Part shown: positions 37,001 through 45,957 of the stretch, piece by piece
Numbering within the stretch: the stretch's first letter is position 1
How the letters are laid out: each line of letters starts with the position of its first letter
Assembly: GCA_963210315.1 (NCBI GenBank)
Contig: OY723271.1
Span: 806,001-870,000 of the forward strand
Source: Rhynchopus euleeides
Taxonomy: Eukaryota > Euglenozoa > Diplonemea > Diplonemida > Diplonemidae
Length of the DNA stretch: 64,000 nucleotides
Direction: 5' to 3'
Translations under genes and position numbers: made by a program
Notes under the pieces: model-generated
What the model saw: only the letters and a program-made list of their open reading frames with translations
Databases searched by the model: none
Told to the model about the DNA's origin: nothing

Positions 37001-39002
37001 CCTTCTCGATCTGCAGGCACTTCTTCACGTTGCACGAAGGGCTGTTCGACGTGTCGTGCTCGCACACCTCCAGCGTGCAGAAGTCCGGGTCACCCGCAGG
37101 CGCCGTGCACGGCGCCGGCATCGTCACCGCGTGGGCGATGCACGAGTCGCTTGTCTGCTGCTTGATGCACGGGTTGTCGATACACTTGTCGGCCCAGATC
37201 GGGTTCCACAGGCACGTGGCGTCCTTGAGGCAGTCCGCCTGGCTCAGGGAAGGGCACCCCGGCGGCTTCATCTCGCAGCGGTCCGACGTCCACTGGCACA
37301 GCGAGTTCTTGTTGCACGCGGGCTCGTCGCACAGCGCGTAGCACACAGACTCCGTGCACTGCAGGCGCGACGAGTCCCACTGGCACATGGACGACCCCGA
37401 GCACTCGTCCATGGTCATGAGCGGGCACCCCTTCGTCGTCGACATGCTGCCCGACCGCAGCGTCTTCCCGAACTTGCTGTTCGGGTCGCACAGCTTGTCC
37501 AGCACCGTGCCGGGGATCTCGTCCAGCATCAGGTTCATGAAGTGGTCGTCTGCCGGCTCAGCCACAAGCGGCTTCAACTTCACCTCCGCGTTGTCGTCCT
37601 GGAAGGTGTGGTAGTCGAAGCGACGCATCACAATACCGAACACCGTCACGTCCTCCGACTTCAGCTTCGCCTGCGCCGCGTCGAGCATCCCCGGGTAGCG
37701 GGGCAGCCACCTCCGGTCGATGCAACGGCGGTCTCCGCAACGCGTCTCGCAGCACGCGTCACCGTTGATGTCCGTGATACCGCCGTCCGCGATGATGATC
37801 ACAATGTGCTGGCGCTCCGGCGGGGTCTGCGACGGGAGGAAGGTGTGGTCCGCCACGTCCTGCAGGGCGTCGTGCATGTACGTCCACTGGGCCTGGTAGT
37901 TCGCCTCGTGCCAGTCAATGTCACCCTCCAGCTCGTCCAGCCGCCCGGACAGCAGACCGTCCGTGCACTGCCCGACACTGCACCCCATCGGGTGGTCCTG
38001 GTCCGGCCGCGCCTCCGCCATCGAGAACTGGATGAAGGTCATACGGAACGCGCCTGTCCCGGTCTTGGCAGACGCCCCCGCCTTGTGGTCGTCCCCCGTC
38101 AGCGGCACCGTCTTCACCCACTCGCGCATGATCTCCATAAGACCGTAGAACCCGTGCGGGTGGCGCCCGAAGGAGCGGCGCATCGACCCAGACCCGTCCA
38201 GCACGAACGCGATGTCCAGGTCCGGGCACGCGTTGAAGTTGTTCCCGCTGCAGAAGCTGCCCCCCGTCGTCTGCTTCCACGTGCAGTCCGGGTCCTGCGA
38301 GCACCCACACCGGTCCTCGGGGTGGTTGTACTTGTCGCACGTCTTCGGCACACACGCCGAGTGGGCGTCGTCGTACATGCACTTCGCGTCCTGGTCGCAC
38401 CCCGACTGGCTGCCCAAACCGCCGCACGCCGTCTCATCGCAGTACCTGCCGTTGAGGCTCCAGTGGCACTTCAGGTCGTGGTCGCACTCCCGCTCGTCCT
38501 GGTGTGCTCCGCACGCCTTCATCGAGCACTTTCCACCGACGAACTCGCACCCGCCACGCACGTTGCACTCAATCGTGTTCAGCCCCGCACAGAAGTCCTC
38601 GCGGCACTGGCTGATGAGGTCAGCTGGCGACGGTGTGCCGATCTGGCTTTGGGCCGGAGCCCACGAGCACCCGGCACCCTGGCACGCAGACTGCTCTGTA
38701 AACAGACACTTGTGCACGCTGCACACCTGCGTCATCCGCGTGTCGTACACACATGCAGAGACGATGCAGAAGTCCGGGTCACCCGCCGGCGCCTGGCAGG
38801 GGAACGGCATCGTCACAGCCGACGACTCGCACGACTGCTGGTTGATGTGCGGGGCGCACGGGTCACTCGTGCAGAGGTTCGGTGCCCATGGCGCATTCCA
38901 CAGGCAGCTGTCACCTTCACACGCTGTCTGCGTCCTCTGGTCCGAGCATGCGGCGTGCGTCGACGCCGCTGCCCCGAGCAGCAGCAACACTGCTCCGCGC
39001 AT
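19048..39002 (-). CDS. Giant vWA x4 / EGF-like x~68 type I membrane protein, copy 2 (complete)
   Basis: Gene model: complement(join(19048..20276, 20413..20742, 20862..21020, 21116..39002)), about 6,534 residues. The ATG at 39002 is chosen because a signal peptide follows at once. Upstream in-frame codons read low-complexity 5' flank. Approximate residues: signal 1-17; Cys-rich blocks plus vWA domains at 260-509, 821-1075, 1381-1635 and 1942-2195, each with MIDAS residues (DGSGS, a Thr in the QWTY stretch, ADGG); Thr/Pro linker 2255-2320; then about 68 six-Cys EGF-like modules of the form DEC..C..GQxC..DP..W.C.C..A.C; a membrane span near 6440-6465; a 69-residue acidic tail ending AHDDDI. All three introns are phase 1 with GTATG donors and ACAG acceptors. 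The likely role is a cell-surface or extracellular adhesin/receptor. The architecture recalls vWA/EGF adhesins, but I cannot assign orthology. The neighbour upstream is EFL; copy 1 follows downstream. Confidence 0.93.
19258..19332 (-). other. Transmembrane segment of giant protein (copy 2)
   Basis: A stretch of about 25 residues (core LLPLLLLLCCSLCLAAFLL) is followed by CRRRQQ, a stop-transfer pattern. About 65 mostly acidic and Ser-containing residues follow to the stop at 19048. This implies the EGF/vWA part is extracellular and the tail cytoplasmic. The tail has a Trp (EKWNKQF), but it is not subterminal. Confidence 0.85.
19640..32040 (-). repeat. EGF-like module array of giant protein (copy 2)
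   Basis: I count about 68 modules that start at DEC/NEC/GEC and carry GQxC, DP or DPD, GDWxCxC and a final A-x-C. Some have an extra two-Cys insert (CPTCADK..GNVC) after the first Cys; others lack it. The array is broken by three larger modules with a GCCNP core (about 30360-30790, 24857-25157 and 21240-21560) and by introns at 21021-21115, 20743-20861 and 20277-20412. The DEC start resembles calcium-binding EGF domains, which is an inference. The count is by eye. Confidence 0.8.
20277..20412 (-). repeat. GTATGGGG minisatellite inside intron 3 of giant gene
   Basis: This intron (donor GTATGT, acceptor GCCACAG) contains about six tandem GGGGTATG-like units on the plus strand at about 20308-20358. 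It lies between phase-1 exons. Confidence 0.8.
32042..32237 (-). other. Thr/Pro-rich linker of giant protein (copy 2)
   Basis: About 65 residues made almost only of Thr, Pro, Ala and Val (for example PPTAVPPTPVPVTDAP), separating the vWA block from the EGF array. This is typical of extended, probably O-glycosylated stalks. The copy 1 equivalent is 9585-9780. Confidence 0.85.
32415..33175 (-). other. vWA domain 4 of giant protein (copy 2)
   Basis: It begins DLDIAFILDGSGSMRRTFG and ends near CDPNSQFGKKL. The MIDAS motif DGSGS, the Thr of QWTYLHDAL and the Asp of ADGG are all present. It is the most divergent of the four in its middle part. Copy 1 equivalent: about 9958-10718. Confidence 0.9.
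34095..34860 (-). other. vWA domain 3 of giant protein (copy 2)
   Basis: It begins DLDVAFILDGSGSTRRSFG and has full MIDAS residues. Nucleotide sequence is nearly the same as vWA domain 2 over long stretches. Copy 1 equivalent: about 11638-12403. Confidence 0.9.
35775..36540 (-). other. vWA domain 2 of giant protein (copy 2)
   Basis: It begins DLDIAFILDGSGSTRRSFG, with complete MIDAS residues, and is preceded by a Cys-rich block with repeated C..D..C.W....C motifs. Copy 1 equivalent: about 13318-14083. Confidence 0.9.
37475..38225 (-). other. vWA domain 1 of giant protein (copy 2)
   Basis: It begins DLDIAFVLDGSGSMRRSFG and ends near CDPNSKFGKTL, with MIDAS residues intact. Two Cys-containing insertions (GCSVGQC and CCETRCGDRRC) are typical of all four domains. 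Copy 1 equivalent: about 15018-15768. Confidence 0.9.
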
Positions 39003-39539
39003 CTCTAGCGCACTCCAATGTGTGGTCAGGGCTCGCCCCCTGCCTCCGATGGTGCTGCCTGAGTCCGGCCGCACGTCCTCTCTTTGCACACCCTTGCAAG
39101 GTGTGTGTTGTGTTTTATTGCACTGCATTGTGGTGTGGTGGTGGTGCGGTGCGGTGCGGTGCGGTGGTGTGGTGGCAGGCACAGGGCAATGGCGCAATGG
39201 CAGTCCAACGGGAAGCACGGCACGGCAGAGGGGGTGGGGAATCACTGCCCCTGTCCTATGTCTGAAGAAGCCTGGTGTGGCTCACTCGAAATATTCCGTT
39301 CATGATGCGCAGCCTGCGCCCACAGGCTTCCCTCCTCACTGGATGCTGCACACCCAACCTTCTCCGCCGCAGAGTTGCGTGGAGGTATTCCAACAGGTTG
39401 CTTCTTCTGTTGCTTTCGTTATCAGATTTCGGACAACTAAAGCAACAAGCAAAAGCGGCACAAATCTTCATTCACTCAGTGCACATGAGATCCCTGCACC
39501 ATGGGTGTTGCGACTTCGTTTGACCGTTCTTTTCCGTGA
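39003..39539. other. Intergenic region between EFL and giant gene copy 2
   Basis: It holds the 5' flank of the giant gene (duplicated up to 39494) and the short 3' flank of EFL. The GTGCG pentamer repeat at about 39143-39163 has two more units than in copy 1. I see no other gene. Confidence 0.7.
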
Positions 39540-41157
39540 TCACTTCTTGCCCTTCTTGTCCCCGGCAACCTTCTCCGTGGTCTTCGTGACCTTCCCAAGC
39601 ATGACCACACCGTTCCCCTCCATGATGGCGACACGCGACAGACCCTCGCAGTTCTTGAAGGTGTCGACGACCAGCGGCTGGACAGGGGCGAAGACGACCT
39701 CGGCCATCTCGTTCGCCTTCAGGCAGTGCGGCTCCTCCGCCTTCTTCCCGCCCGTCTCCTTCCCCATCTTCCACACCAGCTGCGTCATGCGCACGGCGGA
39801 GCGCCCGGTGCGCACGAAGCACACGGGGGTGTACCCCACCTTCAGCTCACCGGGGTGGTCCAGCACCTGCACCTGCGCCGTGAAGGTCCCCGCCTCCTTC
39901 AGCGTCGCGTCCTTCTTGTACACCATCACGTCCCCGGTGCGCGGCATGTTGTCCTTGTTCAGCCCCTTCACGTTCAGCCCCACGTTGTCACCCGCCTTCG
40001 CGTCGTCGCAACGCTTGTGGTGCATCTCGCACGTGAACACCTTCCCGGTGCACGCGTTGGCGGCCGTGTGGGTCGGCAGGAACAGCACCTCCTCACCCGG
40101 CTTCACCACACCCTGCTCCACACGCCCGGTGATCACGTCGCCGACACCCTTGATCTGCGTTTTGTGATGCCATGTGTTGTGAAGAGTCAAAACGAATTAC
40201 GGACGTGGCACAACAGAGCAACAAAGAGAGCAGAGAACAAGTACCCAGCAACAGACAAGCGATTCGTGAAACTAACCACATGCACAACAAGCAGGAAACA
40301 TGTCCACGGTGCAAATACCGAGACACAACCACGCACAAATATCATACCTTGTACACACCAGACACAGGCATGCGCATGGCAGCGTCGTTCTTACGCTCGG
40401 GCATGCGGACCATGTCGTTCAGGGCGGTGACCAGGGTCTCGATGTGCAGGTTCGACTTGTCCTGCTCGATGATGACGTCCTGGCCCTTCCACCACGCCAT
40501 CTTCTCGGACTTCTTCAGCAGGTTGTCACCCATCCACCCCGAGATGGGCAGCACGGGCACCGACTTCTCCACGAAGTCCTTCTTCCACCCCGTCTTCATC
40601 AGCATGCTCTTCATCTCCTCCTTGATCTCGTTGAAGCGCTCCTCCTTGTACTGCGCCACGTCGCAGTCCATCTTGTTCACACCCACCACCAGCTGCTTCA
40701 CACCCAGCAGGTTGATCAGACGCGCGTGCTGGCGGGTCTGCCCCTGGATCTCACCGGCCTTGTGGTTGCCACGCGCAATGGCAGAAACGAAGTTACCGTC
40801 TGCGGGCACCATCAGCAGGGCCACGTCCGCCTGCGACGCACCGGTGATCATGTTCTTGATGAAGTCGCGGTGCCCGGGGGCGTCGATCACGGTGTAGTGC
40901 CACTTCTCCGTGAAGAACTCCTTCGTTGTGCACGCGATCGTCACACCACGCTCGCGCTCCTCCTTCTGGCGGTCCATGTAGAAGGCGAACGCGAAGGACT
41001 GCTTGCCCAGACGCTCGGCCTCCTGGCGCAGCTTCTCCATCTCACGCTCCGGGATCCCGCCCAGCTCGAAGAGCAGACGCCCGGTCGTCGTCGACTTCCC
41101 CGAGTCGACGTGACCGCAGATCACGATCGACATGTGCTGCTTGCCATCGGTGGCCAT
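39540..41157 (-). CDS. EFL: EF-like GTPase (EFL), translation elongation factor
   Basis: Gene model: complement(join(39540..40154, 40348..41157)), 474 residues. It delivers aminoacyl-tRNA to the ribosome as a GTPase in place of EF-1alpha. The start is the ATG in AAAAATGGCC at 41157. Motifs: GHVDSGKST near residue 15 (P-loop), DAPGHRDFIKNM, NKMDCD and PISGWMGDN. Diagnostic EFL stretches include GGIPEREMEKL, MDRQKEERERGVTIACTTK, KAGEIQGQTRQHARLINL and MHHKR; these differ from EF-1alpha at the same places. The C-terminal beta-barrel domains are complete (LDHPGELKVGY, KANEMAEVVFAPVQPLVV). The 193-bp intron (GTATGA..CGCAG) lies between GVYK and IKGVGDV in phase 0. EFL is known from scattered protist, algal and fungal lineages, usually instead of EF-1alpha. 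Confidence 0.95.
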
Positions 41158-41950
41158 TTTTGCAAATTGTCTCCTGTTGGATGGTGTGCGCATCACGATA
41201 CTGTCCACAGCCGAAGGCCTCCGAAACAGATCAACTGGGCGCGGAGAGGGGCTTGCGTCAGATCCAGGTCCATCACCGGACTGCAGAACACCGTGCTGAA
41301 AAGCAGGGTTACTCCCGCATAGCTGTCAACTGTCACCGCACTCTCCGTGAGACATGCACACCACAACCAATGCACCTTTGGCAAAAGGTACACGGGCACC
41401 ATAACATATTACGACCGAGACTCACTCAACACCAGAAGGACGGCAGACACCAGCGAGCAACCTTGGCCGCTGACACTACCAACCCGCAGCAACAAGACAC
41501 CCTGCGCATAGCTGGGCCGCACACACTGTATTTAGCAGCACCCGAATGCTTCCCAGAATTCTGCTGACTGACACACCCCGATCCAGGATGCAGCACTGAC
41601 AATCGTATGGCTACGGACCACGAACCACGATCCGTACCACCTCAGTTCGAGTCCTGAGGTGCTGTTGAACATCCTGGAGAAGAGGTTAGCGCTCGCTTTG
41701 CATCAGGACAAAGAGGTTGTGTAGCTGTGAGTGGTGGAAGTGTCGGGAAGGGTGCGGAGGGCGGGGATGGACGACGGTGGCAGTGCTTGTTGGTAAGGGA
41801 TTGAGGGGGTCTTTGGCGATCGCAAGGGGTTTTTCCAGGGGGGTCGGGGCATTGACCTCCCCGAGATATTCCCGAAAATTCTGACACATGTCAAATTCTG
41901 TCACATGTCGCAACAGCCGGGTCCGACCCCTGGGGGCACGTTGGCAGCGA

Positions 41951-41988
41951 GGGCGCGAAGCGCCCGAGCCTTCTCCCCACGGAGAAGG
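41951..41988. other. Two adjacent perfect hairpins
   Basis: GGGCGC-GAA-GCGCCC (41951-41965) is followed three bases later by CCTTCTCC-CCAC-GGAGAAGG (41969-41988). Both stems are perfect. They could be a structured RNA element or part of a degraded repeat. They lie 0.7 kb downstream of the PKD2-like stop and 0.8 kb upstream of EFL. Confidence 0.6.
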
Positions 41989-42068
41989 AAAATTGAGGCA
42001 AAAAACACGACTGACCCCCCCCCCGTTTTGAAAAATCTGAATCCTAGAAAAGCCCCTGGCGATCGCCG

Positions 42069-42250
42069 AAATCGTACCCCTTTCGCTTTATTATAGACAC
42101 CCTGTCCAGCAACTGTGGGAGAACAGTTCCAGACTACTTTTAGTTGAGGCCCTGTGAAGTGGCAGGAAGGTGTTAATCCAAAAGCTTCAGTGGTACGATT
42201 TCCTTCGTTACTTCGCGACTTCGCTACGCTTCGTCACTCGGAACTAGTAA
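42069..42250. repeat. Dispersed repeat A, copy 1
   Basis: It matches 57065-57275, starting AAATCGTAC and ending AACTAGTAA. This copy lacks 31 bp that lie between two GTTGAG direct repeats in the other copy. AAATCGTAC (42069-42077) and GTACGATTT (42193-42201) form an inverted pair inside it. Confidence 0.85.
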
Positions 42251-42451
42251 AAAAAATGTTGTCGGAAAAGCTCACGTATCCCTGCCTTCCGTCCCACTGT
42301 GCAACATACTTCCTGCTCAAACATCATGACCTTCTGGTTCAGGAGATCGATCTCACTCATTGCCCCCAACGCCGTGCCGTCTGTTCCGAGGACCGTCTTC
42401 AGCACAGTGTCCTTCACAAGAGATTCCTGTTTGTTGGTGGGGATCACAGCA

Positions 42452-42490
42452 AAAAGATAAGGCTTTTGTTTGTGCGCCAAAATCCGGCCC
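42452..42490. repeat. Short dispersed repeat B, copy 1
   Basis: AAAAGATAAGGCTKTTGTTT followed by GTGCGCCAAA occurs here and at 52769-52808, with drift on both sides. It is a fragment of an unidentified repeat. Confidence 0.6.
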
Positions 42491-42690
42491 CCAACAGAAG
42501 AAGGCAGACCGCAGTTCAATGCATGTTTTGTTTCCATTCGGTGTGGCCAACTGGGGACCGTTCTGACCCTTAAGACGGGCGACCCCCATCCGCACCCTTC
42601 ACCAGGCTAAACCGCCGTCAAATCACCTGCCGCACTTCACATGCCTGCGACAGGGCGTTTCTGCATTTGAAACACCTGATAAATTGCAAA

Positions 42691-45600
42691 TCACGGCTCG
42701 GACGCCTTCCCCCACCCTTCACTCCCTCGACATACCGTTTCTTCGCGCTGTGTTGCGGTGTCTGTGGAGCGCAGCTGGTCCCAGGCCCAGAGGACGTCTT
42801 GCCAGAAGTCATCAGCAGCCTCCGCACCGAGAATGTCGTAGACCGACTCGCCGAACAGGGTGCGAAGCTCATAACGGTATACAAGATGCTTCTCGAGACA
42901 GTAGGCCGCATGCGCGCCTCCAGTCATCGAGCAACGCGCGGCGGACCCACATTTGTCACACGTCCCAATGTCTTTGGTGTGGGTGCAGACACAGCGGGAG
43001 AGGACCCCACAAAGGGAGCAGATCCGCAGGAGCTTCCAGAACTCCTCCAGAGAATCCAGCCCACGCTCAAACAGGGATGCTTGCGTGTTGCCCTTCAGGA
43101 TCATCAGGATGTCGTGCCTGATGCGGGATGGGTGGATGGTGCGTTTGAACCGGCACCACGCCTTCTGAAGCTGCTCGTCAAAGGGGGTCTGGTCGTTGGT
43201 CTGGGAGACCTGTGCGAAGTTTGTCATCAGGATAGCGATAAGGAAGTTCAGCATGATGAAGAGCCCCAACACGACAAACCCCCAGAACCACACCCCGGCG
43301 ATCCACTTGCTCTCCCGCCGGAGGGAATCGTAGTCGAAGTCGCCGAGGAGGATGCGGGACAGCGTCGAATAAGATATACTGATCGAGCGGTATTCAAACA
43401 GCTGTGTCCCAAACAGCTGCATCCCCGACAGCGCGAAGGCGAATACAATGTAGACGAAGATGATGAGGCAGCCCGTCAGCTGTTCTTTAGAGAGGGAGAG
43501 GGTTCTGGTAAGCAGGTTGAGCCTGCTGTTGATTCGGACGTACTTCAAAAACTTCAGGAAAGTGATGATCGTGTTGATGTCATTCGCATACAGCTGCACC
43601 TTGAACAGGAAGTCAACCTGGTCCAGCTCCTGCGGGTATGCCGGGGGGTAAGGGAGGCTGAAGCTCCGCTTCACGCTCTCCTGCCACCACATCACTCTGA
43701 ACACCAGCACCACGATGAAGCACACCAGGTTGACAAACTCCAAGATGTTCCACACCTCCAGGATGAAGAGGTACCACGCAGATCGCCGTGTGGACTTCCT
43801 CCAATCGATGACGAAGCGGTACCAAAAGTACATCACGCAGGAGTAGAAGAACATGTCGTACACCGTCTGCCCCACATAGAGGTCGGACCACATGGGGAAG
43901 ACGCGTATCTTGTTTTTGTTGATCCAATCCCCGCCGGCTGCCGCTTCGGATGTGAACTGTGCGGAGAAGATGTCATTCGACTGCGGGTTGTAAACATAGA
44001 ACTCAACGGCGGTGAAACGCGTCGCATAGTTGTCGAGGAAGGGGTAGTTCACAGACTGCAGAGCACGCACCGTGGACAGCGCGGTGTGGCAGGATGCGCT
44101 GAACGGAATTTCAACGACATGCCCCCCGCAGTGGTAGGTGTCGATGTCGCCAAAGCTTTTGATGCCGTGCCCGCTGTTGCAGTCCGTATATTGATAGAGC
44201 ATCTGGCTGAGATCAACCCCCCCACGCACCTTCTCAAACACCACTCTGTAGTGGGAGAAGACACGCGGCGCAGCCGAATCCCCCTGGTTCAGCCGGAACC
44301 ACCCCAGCTGCTTCCGGCGCTTCAGCGGCGTGTTGAACCCCGACACCCTGTGCACCTCAGTCCAGCTCAGGGCATCCCACGGCTTGTTCGACCCCTCCAT
44401 CCTCCATGACACGGGGTCACTCCAAGGCCTGTCCCCTGCGGTAACGAGTGTATAATCCTGCAGCTTAACCATATAGGGGAGGGCCACTGTGAGCGACGTC
44501 CCGAGTGGGGCAGCCCAGTCTGTCTCGGGATCCCCATCGATGGCGTGCAGCGCCACTGCCTGATAGCGGCCTGTGCTGTTAAGCGAGGGGATGCTGCCGT
44601 TTGCCTGGCCACCGCCACCGGTCGACGGGAAATTCGACACAGCCGTTGCGCCTGCCCCTGCAACGCCACCCCTGCCCATGCCGAGGTCGGACGGTGCGGA
44701 TCCCTCCGGGGTGCGGAATCGGATTTCCGCGATCCGAACGGCGTCGCTCTCCCCATGCACCAGCCCTCTGCTGATCAGCGGCTCCGCTGCATACTCCGCG
44801 TCGAATGGCGACGGCTCCCAGTTGACCTTAAAGTTGGGGAACTCTTCGGACACACCCCGCACCTTCTTCGGGGAAAACTTGATATGCGTGAATGTTTCCG
44901 TCACATTCACATCCAGCCGAACCCACGGCAGGCGCGCGCCCCGCGTGCTTTCCAGCGGATAGGGGTAGTCCTGCGTGTGGAGAGGGCGCCACGCTGCACC
45001 AGGTCCGGAGAGGCCCTCGAGAACCCACTCGACTGGGTCGTTCTTCGCGGGTCCGGATACGGAGGTCATGAAGGAGAAAAACTGAACCCGGGTCGGCTGG
45101 AGGAAGGTGAAGAGCAGGCTTCCGAAGTCCTCATCGATCCAATCCGTCAGATGGTCCGCATCGACGGACATGCCGGCGTGGTTCCCCGGAGGGTGCACGC
45201 CGAGCGGGTTCCGCACGGCGACATCCCGCATGGAGACCTGGGCAGGCACGCCGAGCTGCTCCACCCCGAAGAAGATCTCGGAGAGCTGCACTGCAGTGGC
45301 CTCTTCTGTCATGTCGCTGACGAGGTCCGACCATTCGGGGAAGTGTGCGGGGTGGGGGAAACCGTGGCGCATGGCCTGATCCACGCCACCGGAGTCGTAT
45401 GGACCCCAGCACGGGGGGACGGAGCCTGCGTCAAACATCTCCTGGTTCACAGTGCAGGTGTCGGGGCGCATGCGCTGGGTCCGGAACTTCGCAGCCCCGA
45501 GGAGGTAGTTCTGGCCCTGCAGGGTCAGCTGGCTGTGGGTGTCGTACGGGGTCTTGCACTTCCAGATCGAGCGGACGACGTGGTCTGTCCACACGGCCCA

Positions 45601-45957
45601 ATCCTCAGCCTTCTCCAGGTCAGTTGTGGGCTTCTCCACCTCGAGCTGGATGGGTGTCAGCTTCGAGAGCTTGTCGCGGATAACACGCCCCACATAGTAT
45701 TGGTGCCCGATATGTCTCTCTGTTGGTGTCCCACTCAGCCCCAGAAAGAAGAAAACAAACAGCACGAGGAACGGGACGTATTTGCAGAAGTCCGCATAGA
45801 GCTGGCCGGCAAGGTTTTTCTTCTGCAGCTCAGCCAGGACGACCTCGATAGGCACACCTGTGTGGAACCAAGAATCCTCTTCGGATGCATCTGAGTCGGT
45901 GGTGCTCACGACATCGGCCTCAATTATCCCGATGTCATCCTGCTCCGATGCAGGCAT
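42691..45957 (-). CDS. Polycystin (PKD2)-type cation channel with F5/8C-like extracellular modules
   Basis: One exon, 1,088 residues, starting MPASEQDD at 45957. The TRP-family polycystin fold is visible: S1 at about 61-75; a large extracellular loop to about 690; S2 at about 697-716; S3 at about 728-757; an S4-like segment with spaced Arg/Lys at about 795-818; S5 at about 828-850; a pore with a filter-like LGD at 871-873 (SRILLGDFDYDSL); S6 at about 889-913. A cytoplasmic tail of about 175 residues with a Cys cluster (980-1020) follows. The loop carries two related modules, about 255-375 and 460-580. The second has the discoidin signature AIDGDPETDW followed by SWRMEGS, and the first has VEWVLEGL. 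The expected role is a non-selective or calcium-conducting channel in plasma or ciliary membrane. The loop is much longer than in animal PKD2. No in-frame defect is seen. Confidence 0.9.
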   Translation of the reverse strand: MPASEQDDIGIIEADVVSTTDSDASEEDSWFHTGVPIEVVLAELQKKNLAGQLYADFCKYVPFLVLFVFFFLGLSGTPTERHIGHQYYVGRVIRDKLSKLTPIQLEVEKPTTDLEKAEDWAVWTDHVVRSIWKCKTPYDTHSQLTLQGQNYLLGAAKFRTQRMRPDTCTVNQEMFDAGSVPPCWGPYDSGGVDQAMRHGFPHPAHFPEWSDLVSDMTEEATAVQLSEIFFGVEQLGVPAQVSMRDVAVRNPLGVHPPGNHAGMSVDADHLTDWIDEDFGSLLFTFLQPTRVQFFSFMTSVSGPAKNDPVEWVLEGLSGPGAAWRPLHTQDYPYPLESTRGARLPWVRLDVNVTETFTHIKFSPKKVRGVSEEFPNFKVNWEPSPFDAEYAAEPLISRGLVHGESDAVRIAEIRFRTPEGSAPSDLGMGRGGVAGAGATAVSNFPSTGGGGQANGSIPSLNSTGRYQAVALHAIDGDPETDWAAPLGTSLTVALPYMVKLQDYTLVTAGDRPWSDPVSWRMEGSNKPWDALSWTEVHRVSGFNTPLKRRKQLGWFRLNQGDSAAPRVFSHYRVVFEKVRGGVDLSQMLYQYTDCNSGHGIKSFGDIDTYHCGGHVVEIPFSASCHTALSTVRALQSVNYPFLDNYATRFTAVEFYVYNPQSNDIFSAQFTSEAAAGGDWINKNKIRVFPMWSDLYVGQTVYDMFFYSCVMYFWYRFVIDWRKSTRRSAWYLFILEVWNILEFVNLVCFIVVLVFRVMWWQESVKRSFSLPYPPAYPQELDQVDFLFKVQLYANDINTIITFLKFLKYVRINSRLNLLTRTLSLSKEQLTGCLIIFVYIVFAFALSGMQLFGTQLFEYRSISISYSTLSRILLGDFDYDSLRRESKWIAGVWFWGFVVLGLFIMLNFLIAILMTNFAQVSQTNDQTPFDEQLQKAWCRFKRTIHPSRIRHDILMILKGNTQASLFERGLDSLEEFWKLLRICSLCGVLSRCVCTHTKDIGTCDKCGSAARCSMTGGAHAAYCLEKHLVYRYELRTLFGESVYDILGAEAADDFWQDVLWAWDQLRSTDTATQREETVCRGSEGWGKASEP

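Larger units (their letters stand above)
22458..39494. repeat. Tandem segmental duplication, copy 2 (part also visible in copy 1)
   Basis: This is the second copy of 1-17027. If the event is a simple head-to-tail duplication, the whole second unit is 17028-39494 (22,467 bp) and the novel junction is 17027/17028. The right boundary falls 46 bp beyond the EFL stop codon, so the duplicated unit contains the complete giant vWA-EGF gene with 492 bp of its 5' flank, but no part of the EFL coding region. Confidence 0.95.
41158..42690. other. Intergenic region upstream of EFL / downstream of PKD2-like gene
   Basis: I find no gene. It contains two adjacent perfect hairpins (41951-41965 and 41969-41988), a dispersed repeat (42069-42250) and a short block shared with 52769-52808. 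Confidence 0.65.

Noticed and set aside
39003-39245. N-terminal extension of the giant protein to the upstream start at 39245
   Set aside because: The extra 81 residues are low-complexity (Pro/His/Thr), include the short tandem repeat, and lose frame in copy 1. The ATG at 39002 is followed by a proper signal peptide.
39540-41157. Annotation as EF-1alpha or bacterial EF-Tu
   Set aside because: The motif wording at several diagnostic places fits EFL, the gene has a spliceosomal intron, and EF-Tu lacks these stretches.
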